Below, one piece after another: positions 55,953 to 64,000 of a stretch of 64,000 bases of DNA (position 1 is its first letter; each line of letters begins with the position of its first letter). The stretch covers positions 1 to 64,000 of the forward strand of contig JADKHW010000053.1 of assembly GCA_016721565.1 (NCBI GenBank), in the 5' to 3' direction. Origin of the DNA: a bacterium. GTDB taxonomy: Bacteria > Electryoneota > RPQS01. The notes under the pieces are model-generated. The model saw nothing but the letters and a program-made list of their open reading frames with translations. It was not told where the DNA came from and searched no databases. A program made the translations under genes and the position numbers.

Positions 55953-58088
55953 CTATGCTTCGACAAGCTTTACCATCGGGAACGTCAAGAGTAGCATGGC
56001 CTGGCCGCTGTCTTCGGAGAACTCCAGTTCTCCACCCATTCCGCGCAATACCTCGCGCGCGAAGATCAAATCCCAACCGGCCTGCCCAACCGCCGGCGGC
56101 TGACCGTCGTTCCAACCTGACGGGAAGTTCGCCGTGCCGTCATACGACAGCGAGACAAACGCCTGCGTTTCCGTGTACGACAGCGTGTAGCAAACGTGGC
56201 CGTTTGTCGCAAGATGATCGCGGGCGTGCGCTGAAATCGCTTCCAACACGATGCGCAAGCTGTTCGCTTCTGCATTCACGCGGCAGCCTTCATCACACAA
56301 CACAATCTGCGGGCGTTCTCCAAAGAATCCGTTCGGCAATTTCTTTACAAACTGCTGCAAGATCGGAGATAGGTCGCACTCATGCATGTGCCGCCCCTGT
56401 CCGCCCAATGCAGAAAGTTTACGCACCAAATGTGCGGCTTCGCGAGCTGATTTCTCAATTTCAGAAATTTCGCGTGACGTATTGCCGTCAAGTTCAGCCG
56501 CCGCAAGCGACGCATGACCCAAGACACCCGTCAGCAAATTGCTGAACTCATCAGCTAATTCGCGCGACAGCGTCCGCATATGCGACGGGGGTAGCGGCGC
56601 GAATGAAATGATCGGTGATGCCGCAGCCACAGGAGTGGGAGCCACAATAACTTCTTCGATACTTGCACCTATCCACTTACCGTCTTTGTCGGTCACAGCG
56701 CAAGCCTGCCAAGTGATTCCATCCACGGCAGTGACTTGACAGATCGGCTCATTCTTTTTCTTAAACCAAGTCGCAAGAACTTTTGCGTCGCTGTCTGTAA
56801 GCCATTGTGAAAACGCCTGCCCTTCTCCCTGTAAAGGAGTGGCTCCAACTTCTTCCCAGAAAGAACCCGTGGCGCACAAAACTTTGCCGGTCATATCAAG
56901 GTAGCAGGCTCGCGGTGACATGCATGCCAGAAACTCTTCTGCCGTCGTGTCCTTGACCGTAACTTCCTTTACGACTTCCTTGATAACCTCTTTGACAACC
57001 TGTTCCGCCGCAGGGGCAGGCTGATTCTTAGCTTCAGTCAATGCCGCACTCAGTTCAAGCGCTTCTTGTTGACTTGTTTCAAAAGACTTCTGAAGCTTTG
57101 CGAGTGCCTTGCGCACATCAGAAAGCTCTGCATTTCCCTCTTCATTGGCCTGCTCAAAATTCGCCCGCTCCGTTTGCTCCTTCGAGAGCGCCTCAGTCAA
57201 TTGCTTGATATTTGCCTTCAGCTCCGCAATCTCTTGCGCAGCCGCAGATTCACTCTGTGCTTGACCGCTGTGCAGTTCTTTGAGCGTGTTTAGCTCCGCA
57301 CTTAGCTCAGCATTCTTGGCAAGCTCCGACTGTAAATCACTCCTGAGCTTTGGAACTTCCGCTTGCAAACTCTCAAGCTCTGCTTGAGCATTGCTATTAT
57401 CGGTCTGTTGTTTTCTGAACTTATCTAATTCGTGCTGCAAACGCGAAGACTTCTCGACTGATTTCTCCGCGCGCTCGAGTGCCTCTTTTGCACTCTTTTC
57501 CAGCCGCATGGACTTCTCAGCCATCTTCTTCAGTTGAGCTTCACGCTGTGCAATCTCCTCTAAAGCAGCTCTGAGCTTCTCATGTAATTGATTAGACTGT
57601 AGGGTTGCCTTCTCGGCCCCTTCGCGCCCGGCCATCATTTCGCGGTCGCGCTCGATCAGCGACAGGCGGTTGGTATGCTCGCGTGTAATATCCAAACAGT
57701 GAATGAAGTAACCAACGAAAACTCCTTCCTGCCACAGCCCTTGCACATGCAACTGAACATAGAACGGCTTCTCTTTCGTGCCCAAATCCACTACTTGATT
57801 GTGCACACCCAGTTCATCGGAATGCATGGAGTGGAGCAAGCTTTCGAAGACACGCCGCTGTTCATCGTTGCGGAAGAACAACAGAATCGGGCTTCCGAGC
57901 ATCGCATTTCGGCCCAAGTCGCTGCGTCCGGAGCGGGCCATAAATTCATCCCAAGTCCGTCCCACCACGGCCAACTTCAGGTCGGGCGTGACCAATGCAG
58001 ATGCCCCAAATACTGCATCGAGTGCAGATTGAGGTACCTGACGGAGGAGCGGAGTAGTCACATCGTAGGCATTTTGCGACGCTTCCAT
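55953..58088 (-). CDS. PAS/coiled-coil protein with degenerate histidine-kinase core
   Basis: An intact 711-residue protein. PAS at about 20-150 (FVGYFIHCLDITREH), a long coiled coil at about 150-385, a linker of VVKEVIKEVVKEV type, a second PAS-like domain at about 390-490 and then a kinase-like end. The expected H-box AHDFNNLLT appears as ELADEFSNLLTGVLGHASLA, so the phospho-acceptor His is gone. The ATPase N-box has EAISAHARDHL in place of the Asn residues, and the G2 box is WDLIFAREVLRGMGGELEF without GLGL. It is probably a signalling scaffold or pseudokinase, not an enzyme. No membrane segment. It is divergently placed from tRNA-Gln. Confidence 0.82.
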   Translation of the reverse strand: MEASQNAYDVTTPLLRQVPQSALDAVFGASALVTPDLKLAVVGRTWDEFMARSGRSDLGRNAMLGSPILLFFRNDEQRRVFESLLHSMHSDELGVHNQVVDLGTKEKPFYVQLHVQGLWQEGVFVGYFIHCLDITREHTNRLSLIERDREMMAGREGAEKATLQSNQLHEKLRAALEEIAQREAQLKKMAEKSMRLEKSAKEALERAEKSVEKSSRLQHELDKFRKQQTDNSNAQAELESLQAEVPKLRSDLQSELAKNAELSAELNTLKELHSGQAQSESAAAQEIAELKANIKQLTEALSKEQTERANFEQANEEGNAELSDVRKALAKLQKSFETSQQEALELSAALTEAKNQPAPAAEQVVKEVIKEVVKEVTVKDTTAEEFLACMSPRACYLDMTGKVLCATGSFWEEVGATPLQGEGQAFSQWLTDSDAKVLATWFKKKNEPICQVTAVDGITWQACAVTDKDGKWIGASIEEVIVAPTPVAAASPIISFAPLPPSHMRTLSRELADEFSNLLTGVLGHASLAAAELDGNTSREISEIEKSAREAAHLVRKLSALGGQGRHMHECDLSPILQQFVKKLPNGFFGERPQIVLCDEGCRVNAEANSLRIVLEAISAHARDHLATNGHVCYTLSYTETQAFVSLSYDGTANFPSGWNDGQPPAVGQAGWDLIFAREVLRGMGGELEFSEDSGQAMLLLTFPMVKLVEA

Positions 58089-58269
58089 GAGGCGTTCACC
58101 ACCTATAGCTTATCGGATTACAATCATTTACAGTTCTCAGTGCAGAGATAAATCGCAAAAAAACGGCCAGCTTTTGCGAACTGTCGCGCTTGCATCTGGC
58201 GGCCCGAACCCGTATATTTATCGCCCGAACTGTTCGCTATAACATTGTAAAGCTTACTGTTCGGTGTAT

Positions 58270-58344
58270 TGGGGAATCGTCTAATTGGCAGGACAACAGT
58301 CTCTGGATCTGTTAATCGGGGTTCGAGTCCCTGTTCCCCAGCCA
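58270..58344 (+). tRNA. tRNA-Gln (CTG anticodon), CCA encoded
   Basis: Acceptor TGGGGAA pairs with TTCCCCA, D-arm GTC...GAC, anticodon loop CTCTGGA with CTG at 34-36, and T-arm CGGGG-TTCGAGT-CCCTG. The sequence ends GCCA, so CCA is encoded. Layout is close to bacterial tRNA-Gln. The preceding 58089-58269 has no gene. It is followed by a strong hairpin. Confidence 0.95.
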
Positions 58345-58346
58345 TC

Positions 58347-58377
58347 AAAGCCCACAGGCATGCCTGCGGGCTTTTTT
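58347..58377 (+). terminator. terminator after tRNA-Gln
   Basis: AAAGCCC(A)CAGGC-AT-GCCTG(C)GGGCTTT followed by a T run on the plus strand. Confidence 0.85.
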
Positions 58378-58620
58378 GATCTTGCTATTGATAATGAAGA
58401 GTGGCTGACTTAGTTGGTTGTCCAACCCAAATTCCTTGCATCGCCAACCCGGAATGGCTATATTACACCATCACAGCACGAGTTCATAGCTGAACCAAAA
58501 GTATTTTTTGGCTTAAGCGAACACCATAAGACATTGTTCCTATAGATCTAAGTGGTGTATAGGTCAAGAATATGCTGGGTCATGGAACAATTTTCGCTTT
58601 GAAGCCGTGTCAGAGAAACA
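58378..58620. promoter_or_regulatory. upstream region of the second efflux cluster
   Basis: No gene. It contains an inverted repeat CACCATAAGAC ... CTAAGTGGTG (about 58528-58556) close before the first gene, which could be an operator for a metal regulator. No regulator gene is visible nearby, and the assignment is only a possibility. Confidence 0.3.
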
Positions 58621-58962
58621 ATGAAACATAAGCACAGGTCACTAATTTGGTCAACTGGAGCAATCCTGTTGGCAATGGTCCTGTTGGCGGCTCCGATGGC
58701 CTGCCAGCTTATGCCTTGTTGTCGCCCAGTTGCGGATTGTTGTGACAGTTGCCACGACGAGAAACAGCCTGAATCAGGGGATCAACAAGATTCCGATTGC
58801 GCGAACGGCCATTGCCTGAATGCAACGATGTCAATCGCGGCCCCGCAAATTGATGAAGTGGTATTTTTGCCTGCAGTTACAACCGATGTGCACTGGATTG
58901 ACGGATTCGTCCTCGAATACTCTTCCGATCCGCTTTATAGACCTCCCATAGCCGCCTGTTAA
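58621..58962 (+). CDS. small secreted Cys-rich protein of the second efflux cluster
   Basis: 113 residues. N-terminal hydrophobic signal (WSTGAILLAMVLLAAPMA), then nine Cys in a short stretch (CQLMPCCRPVADCCDSCHDE, DSDCANGHC), then a less polar tail ending DPLYRPPIAAC. It resembles the protein at 50242 in layout (signal, Cys/His cluster, RPP ending) and in its place ahead of an RND efflux operon with an intervening terminator. A periplasmic metal-binding or sensing role is plausible but unproven. Confidence 0.65.
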   Translation: MKHKHRSLIWSTGAILLAMVLLAAPMACQLMPCCRPVADCCDSCHDEKQPESGDQQDSDCANGHCLNATMSIAAPQIDEVVFLPAVTTDVHWIDGFVLEYSSDPLYRPPIAAC

Positions 58963-59037
58963 TCAAACAATAGGAGTACTCCGTCCGCAATGGACGGTGG
59001 ACTTTGTTTGCTTAATAGTCGGAACAGATTGCCAAGG

Positions 59038-59064
59038 CGTCGCTGTTCTGCAGCGACGTTTTTT
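59038..59064 (+). terminator. intrinsic terminator or attenuator ahead of the second efflux operon
   Basis: CGTCGCTG-TTCTG-CAGCGACG followed by TTTTTT. A smaller hairpin CCGTCC/GGACGG lies at 58981-58997. Mirrors the hairpin at 50126 in the other cluster. Confidence 0.8.
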
Positions 59065-59107
59065 ATTTGTCGAATTTTGATTCAAATACAATAGAAGGAG
59101 ATCTCCC

Positions 59108-60994
59108 ATGAGCTGGAGAAAACTTATCATCCCGTCCCTTGCGCTTGCGGTGATAGTTGTTGGGATGTTACTCAACGTCAACTCATCAACAAACGCTATT
59201 TCTGCGGCAAACGCCACAGAAAAGGTCTGCGAATATCACGGAATCGCCATTGATTCATGCACCCGCTGCAATCCGGATTTGATTTCGGTGTTCAAGGCCA
59301 ATGGTGATTGGTGTGCTGAGCACAAGCTGCCTGAATCGCAATGCGACATCTGTAACCCCAATCTCAAAGGCGGAAATCCCACGTCGGCTGAATCCAATCA
59401 CGCTACTCATGGTTTGCACGACGAAACGGGCCACGATCACTCCAAACACGAGACGCAGGCTGTAGATTGGTGTTCAGAACACCGTGTTCCCGAATCTCAA
59501 TGCACAAAGTGCAACCCGAAGTTAATTGACGCTTTCAAAGCAAAAGGCGATTGGTGCGGCGGCCACGGCTTGCCTGAATCGCATTGCTATCAATGCAACC
59601 CGGGACTCAAATTCGCTCAGGAAGAGCAGGTTAAGAAACCGCAAGCACAACCAGAAGCTACAACAATTGACTGGTGTGCCGAGCACCGAGTTCCCGAGTC
59701 TGAATGCACAAAATGTCATCCCAATTTGATTGGAGCTTTCAAAGCAAAAGGCGACTGGTGCGGTGGCCATGACGTGCCTGAATCGCATTGCTATCAATGC
59801 AATGCCGGACTTAAGTTTGAACAGGAAGCCGAATACAAGAAGCAGCACGCGGGTCAAAAACAAAGCCATGTGCCGAATACGTCGCTGCATCGAGAAAATG
59901 CCGCTCAATGTGCATCGGACAAAGCGGTGATCCAATTTGCGAGTATTCAAACGGCGGCTCGAAGCGGGCTATCCATTATTACTGCTGAAGAATCGCCTTC
60001 GTCTGAAATTCTTGACATCCCCGGCGAAGTCGAGTTTGATGCCACACATTCCATGTCGGTGACGTGTCCAGTAAGCGGCGTCTTGATGCGTTGGGTCGTA
60101 AACCCCGGTGACCAAGTTCAGCGCGGGCAAATCTTAGCCTACATTGAATCCATCGATGCTGCCGAAAGAATGGCCGACTATATTCATGCGTCAGCACTCC
60201 ACAAACTTGCGAGCAAAGCGCTCGACCGCAAGCAAGATCTGGCGCAAAAAGGACTGGCAAGCGTTCGTGAAGTAGATGAAGCCGAAGCAGAATTGATGCA
60301 GGCACAAGCAGACGTCAATCGAGCCTCAAGTGTTTTGACAATGCTAGGCTATACCGATGACAACTTAGCGGAACTCGTCACAGACACCGACAACAGCAGG
60401 CTCGTCCCGTTGCGAGCCCGTCAAAGCGGCAAGTTGGTTGAACAAGCAGTTGAACTTGGCGCAATTCTCGAAGCCGGTCAGCCTATCGGTATGATTTCAG
60501 AAACCGCACAGCTTTGGGTTGAAGCGCAAGTCCCCGAAACCGGAATGGATCAAGTAAAGGTTGGTCAAACTGCCACCGTGAGCTTCGATGGAAACGGCTG
60601 GACCTCAGGCTCTGGCCACGTTATCTGGATTGCCGACGGAGTAGATGAAGCCACCAGAATGGGCAAAGTTCGCATCGCAATCGAACCAAACGGAACTAAT
60701 CTGCGTGCACATCAATTTGTCCGTGTAAACATTGAAACAAGTCAGACCGCAAACTCCGTTCTCGTTCCGGTTGATGCCGTGCAATGGGAAGGCTGTTGTA
60801 ATGTGGTGTTCATTCAAGAAACACCGGATCGCTTCAGGCCGCGCAAGATAAGTATCGATTACACGAACGGAAACTACTATGTCGTGAGCGGAATTCAGCC
60901 CGGTGAGAAGATTGTCGGCACGGGCAGCTATATGCTTAAGACGGAATTGATGAAGAGCAGTATTGGAGCAGGTTGTTGCGGTGAAGGAGCATAG
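59108..60994 (+). CDS. RND efflux adaptor with six N-terminal Cys/His repeats
   Basis: 628 residues. A membrane anchor (LIIPSLALAVIVVGMLL), then six copies of a motif like WCxEHxxPExxCxxCNPxL between about residues 40 and 245 (for example DWCSEHRVPESQCTKCNPKL and DWCGGHGLPESHCYQCNPGL), with a His-rich spacer (HDETGHDHSKHETQ). The C-terminal 350 residues are a normal adaptor: HSMSVTCPVSGVLMRWVVNP, a helical hairpin (ALDRKQDLAQKGLASVREVD) and MISETAQLWVEAQVPETGMD. AAGGAG lies about 9 bases before the start. It links the RND pump gene 6 bases downstream to an unseen outer-membrane channel. The repeats should bind metal, perhaps as a periplasmic chaperone module. Confidence 0.9.
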   Translation: MSWRKLIIPSLALAVIVVGMLLNVNSSTNAISAANATEKVCEYHGIAIDSCTRCNPDLISVFKANGDWCAEHKLPESQCDICNPNLKGGNPTSAESNHATHGLHDETGHDHSKHETQAVDWCSEHRVPESQCTKCNPKLIDAFKAKGDWCGGHGLPESHCYQCNPGLKFAQEEQVKKPQAQPEATTIDWCAEHRVPESECTKCHPNLIGAFKAKGDWCGGHDVPESHCYQCNAGLKFEQEAEYKKQHAGQKQSHVPNTSLHRENAAQCASDKAVIQFASIQTAARSGLSIITAEESPSSEILDIPGEVEFDATHSMSVTCPVSGVLMRWVVNPGDQVQRGQILAYIESIDAAERMADYIHASALHKLASKALDRKQDLAQKGLASVREVDEAEAELMQAQADVNRASSVLTMLGYTDDNLAELVTDTDNSRLVPLRARQSGKLVEQAVELGAILEAGQPIGMISETAQLWVEAQVPETGMDQVKVGQTATVSFDGNGWTSGSGHVIWIADGVDEATRMGKVRIAIEPNGTNLRAHQFVRVNIETSQTANSVLVPVDAVQWEGCCNVVFIQETPDRFRPRKISIDYTNGNYYVVSGIQPGEKIVGTGSYMLKTELMKSSIGAGCCGEGA

Positions 60995-61000
60995 CAACTA

Positions 61001-64000
61001 ATGCTGAAGAGGCTCATCATTGGAGTCATCAACCAACGCTGGTTGGTGATCTCCATTGCCGCACTTTTGTCGTTCGGTGGGATAGTGTCTGTTATGCATC
61101 TGCCGTTTGACGCTTTTCCGGACACAACGCCGGTGCTTGTGACGGTAAACACGAAGCTTTCGGGTTTCGCTGCAGAGGACGTAGAATCGCAAATTACTGC
61201 GCAGATCGAGCGTAAACTCGCCGGATTGGCGAATTTGCAAGAACTCCGTTCAATCTCAAAATCCAATTTGTCGCAAATCATTTGCGTCTTTGAGGATGGC
61301 ACGGATATTTATCTTGCGCGCCAGCAAATTACCGAAAGACTCTCAGCCTTGGAATTGCCCAGTGGCGTCGAGCATCCTGAACTCGGGCCAATTTCTACCG
61401 GCTTGGGAGAAATCTTCCACTATATCGTGGTGGATACATTGGCAGACTCGCCCAAGAGCCGCGCACGCGAGGTTCAAGATTGGGTCATCAAACCGCGCTT
61501 GCAAACGGTTCCCGGAGTCGTGGAAGTCAACAGTTGGGGCGGTTTCGAAAAACAGTATCAAGTTCAAGTCGATCCGCAAAAACTGCTCGCCCTCAATTTG
61601 CCTCTGAGTCAAGTTGTCACCGCACTTCGTGAAGGTCAACAAAACGTCGGCGGCGGCGTCACACAGCGCGCGGGCGAACGCTTCGTCATTCAAGGCGTCG
61701 GCGCGATAACAAAACTTGAAGAGATCGGCGAAATCGTCGTCGATTCACGAAATGGTGTGCCGATTCACATTGACGATATCGCCGATATTGCAATCGGTCA
61801 TGCCACTCGCTATGCTTCCGCAACATTTGATGAGCACGGTGAAGCCGTGTTGGGTCTTGGGTTCATGTTGACCGGCGAGAATCCGCAAGACGTCACGCGC
61901 GCGCTGGCCGCAGAACTCGAGCAAGTCAAGAAAACTCTACCGACAGGCGTAGATGCACATGTCGTCTATGAACGCACGGACTTGGTGAACGAAGTTCTCG
62001 ATACAGTTGAACACAACTTGTTATACGGCGCAATTCTCGTCATTGCGATTCTGTTGGCGTTCTTGGGGAATCTTCGTGCAAGTCTAATCGTCGCGCTGGC
62101 GATTCCCTTGTCTATGCTGTTTGCTTTCAACTTGATGCTGCAATTGGGCATCGCCGGAAGTCTGATGAGTCTCGGCGCAATTGACTTCGGACTTGCCGTG
62201 GACAATGCAGTCATCCAAGTTGAAAACGTCACAAGACGACTCTCGGCAGGTGTTGGGAGCCGCAGTCGCTTTGAAGTGATTCGCGATGCCATCATGGAAG
62301 TGCGTAAGCCGACTTTATTCGGCGAACTCATCATCATGTTGGTCTATTTGCCGATACTCACGCTTGAAGGCATCGAGGGTAAGATGTTCCGCCCGATGGC
62401 CATGACGGTCATCCTCGTGCTCACAGGTTCATTGATTCTTTCCTTTACAGTGATTCCGGCGCTATGTGCATTCGTGCTGAAAGACCACGCGCACGAAGAC
62501 AAATCACGGCTTGTTGAATTCCTGAAACGGCACTACGAAAGTGTATTGGCGTGGTCGCTTAAGCGCGCCAAACTCATTCTTGCGACGACAATATTGTTAG
62601 TGATCGCTGCCGGAGTGATGCTAAATTCGCGCGGCTCCGAATTTATTCCAAAATTGTCAGAAGGCAGCATTGTCATCAACTTAATTCGCTTGGCAGGCGT
62701 ATCGCTCGAGCAATCTACCGAAAATGGTCAGATGGTCGAACGAATTCTCAGGGAAAATTTCCCCGATGAAATCAAAGAGGTCTGGACACGAACCGGCACG
62801 CCTGAGTTAGCTACCGACCCGATGGGTGTGGAGCTGTCGGATGTTTTCGTTACCCTGAAGCCGCGTGACGAGTGGACCAAAGCCCGTAATCAAACGGAGC
62901 TGGTAGCATTGATGGACGATGAATTGTCTGATCTGCCAGGCATGAACATGGCGTTCACCCAGCCTATCGAAATGCGGTTCAACGAATTAATTTCCGGCAT
63001 TCGCACTGACCTCGGCATCAAAATCTTCGGCGACGATCTTGAAGTCCTGAAACAAAAGGCAACTGAAATCAGGCAGATCGTCGAAACCACTGAAGGCGCA
63101 GCGGATATCAACGTCGAGCAGATCACCGGTCAACCTGTAATTCAGTTGCAACTTGATCGCAAGGCGCTTGCACGCTATTCGATGAGTGCGGGGAGTGTCT
63201 TGGAAGCTGTGCAAGCTCTCGGCGGAGTCACAACAGGTCAAGTCATCGAAGGTCAGAGAACATTTGATCTCGCACTTTACATCGATGACAAATACACAAA
63301 CACTCCTGAAGCAATCGAGAAAATCATTCTCCCTGCTGAAAACGGAGAATTTGTTCCGTTAACGCAAGTTGCCAAGCTTTCGCAGATTGACGGCGCAGCC
63401 TCTATTTCACACGAGTGGAACAAACGCCGCATCGTTGTGCAGTGCAACATTCGCGGACGGGATATTCGGTTCATTCGTGGATGAAGTCCGCAGAAGAACA
63501 GATCAAGAAGTCGAGTTTGATCCCGGCTATTACGTGCAGTTTGGCGGGCAGTTTGAAAATCTCGAACGCGCGCGCACACGTCTGATGATAGTTGTTCCGC
63601 TCGCGCTCTTGCTGATCTTCGGCCTGCTCTATTGGACGTACAAATCAGCCCGCGATGCCGTATTGATCTTTACAGGCGTTCCGCTTGCCGCCGTCGGTGG
63701 TGTGTTCGCTTTGGCTCTGCGTGACATGCCGTTCACGATTTCAGCCGGAGTGGGTTTTATCGCGCTCTCGGGTATTGCTGTGTTGAACGGATTGGTACTC
63801 GTTTCGTCCATCCGAAATCTTCAACAAGAAGGTGTTGGCTTCGCTGAAGCAGTAAAGACGAGCGGTGCACTGCGCATGCGTCCCGTAATCATGACCGCGC
63901 TTGTCGCAGCCTTCGGCTTTATTCCGATGATGCTGTCACACGGTGTAGGTGCTGAGGTTCAACGCCCGCTCGCAACAGTCGTAGTCGGCGGCATCATTAC
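61001..64000 (+). CDS. CzcA-family heavy-metal RND transporter, partial at the window end (one frameshift)
   Basis: About 1000 residues are visible and the gene runs past the window. The start MLKRLIIGVINQRW leads into a first helix, then PFDAFPDTTPVLVTVNTKL and FEDGTDIYLARQQITERL. Helix IV reads AIDFGLAVDNAVIQVENVTR, which keeps the DFGxxVDxxVxxxEN pattern of CzcA-type divalent-metal exporters, unlike the pump at 44553. A frame change near 63470 after RGRDI is needed; the second frame continues YYVQFGGQFENLERARTR, GIAVLNGLVLVSSIRN and MMLSHGVGAEVQRPLATVVV. It is cotranscribed with the Cys-repeat adaptor. Confidence 0.92.

Noticed and set aside
30..64000. CRISPR array
   Set aside because: No set of regularly spaced identical 25-40 base repeats is visible. 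The repeated sequences seen are coding Ig-like or Cys repeats, or the dispersed ssrA-linked repeats.

Overview
The window looks like a contig from an uncultured Gram-negative bacterium of the FCB (Bacteroidetes/Chlorobi-like) assemblage. The evidence is a T9SS-type C-terminal sorting domain on an FG-GAP/ASPIC secreted protein, several outer-membrane beta-barrels, OmpA proteins, lipoprotein signals and two RND efflux systems. No marker gene fixes the phylum. Many clear genes are broken by single-base insertions or deletions (for example one extra A in an A-run in kdpB). The breaks are densest at 1-15.8 kb but scattered throughout, so part of the damage is probably sequencing error rather than biology. 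Coordinates of broken genes are given as whole reconstructed spans.

Layout. 1-7.25 kb (+): a signalling run of a badly frame-broken multi-PAS hybrid histidine kinase, an HDOD protein, a FapA/DUF342 protein and a REC-PAS response regulator. 7.3-13.9 kb (-): a Cys-rich small protein, then copy 1 of a two-gene surface module, an OmpA protein with two OmpA domains preceded by a lipoprotein of about seven Ig-like repeats ending in an ice-binding (DUF3494) domain. 14.2-24.4 kb (-): a complete K+-uptake locus, an NtrC-type regulator, a sensor kinase, a beta-barrel, a 27-aa membrane peptide, kdpF, kdpA, kdpB, kdpC and an unusual KdpD-sensor/Usp/PTS-EIIA fusion that lacks the kinase. 24.57-25.86 kb: an IS3-family element with a 3-bp target duplication. 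26.4-37 kb (-): cargo rich in stress-type small proteins (DUF5661, RRM, DUF5670, CsbD, coiled-coil and zinc-ribbon membrane proteins), a glycosyltransferase/GH130 pair, a C39-like lipoprotein, a hybrid kinase and a TetR regulator. 37.3-43.0 kb (-): copy 2 of the OmpA/ice-binding module, almost intact. 43.3-50.6 kb (-): a metal-efflux operon (CDF transporter, PII-like protein, CusA/CzcA, adaptor, TolC) headed by a small Cys/His-rich secreted protein. 50.71-51.07 kb (-): ssrA (tmRNA). 51.1-58.1 kb (-): SDR-like protein, Dabb protein, T9SS-exported FG-GAP protein, PabB-PabC fusion and a degenerate histidine kinase. 58.27 kb (+): tRNA-Gln. 58.6-64 kb (+): a second metal-efflux operon whose adaptor carries six Cys/His repeats.

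The organising theme is ssrA. The tmRNA 3' end at 50711 is repeated in the same orientation at 43021 and partly at 13921, with a decayed copy near 26125. Each is preceded by a similar hairpin terminator, and an approximately 80-bp repeat follows several of them. This is the signature expected of serial island insertion downstream of ssrA, so most of 8-50 kb is probably accessory DNA. No integrase is recognisable.

A second theme is a probable regulon: a palindrome TTAGTC-N4-GACTAA lies in an approximately 80-bp block upstream of the TetR gene and of both ice-binding genes, which suggests the TetR protein controls itself and both surface modules.
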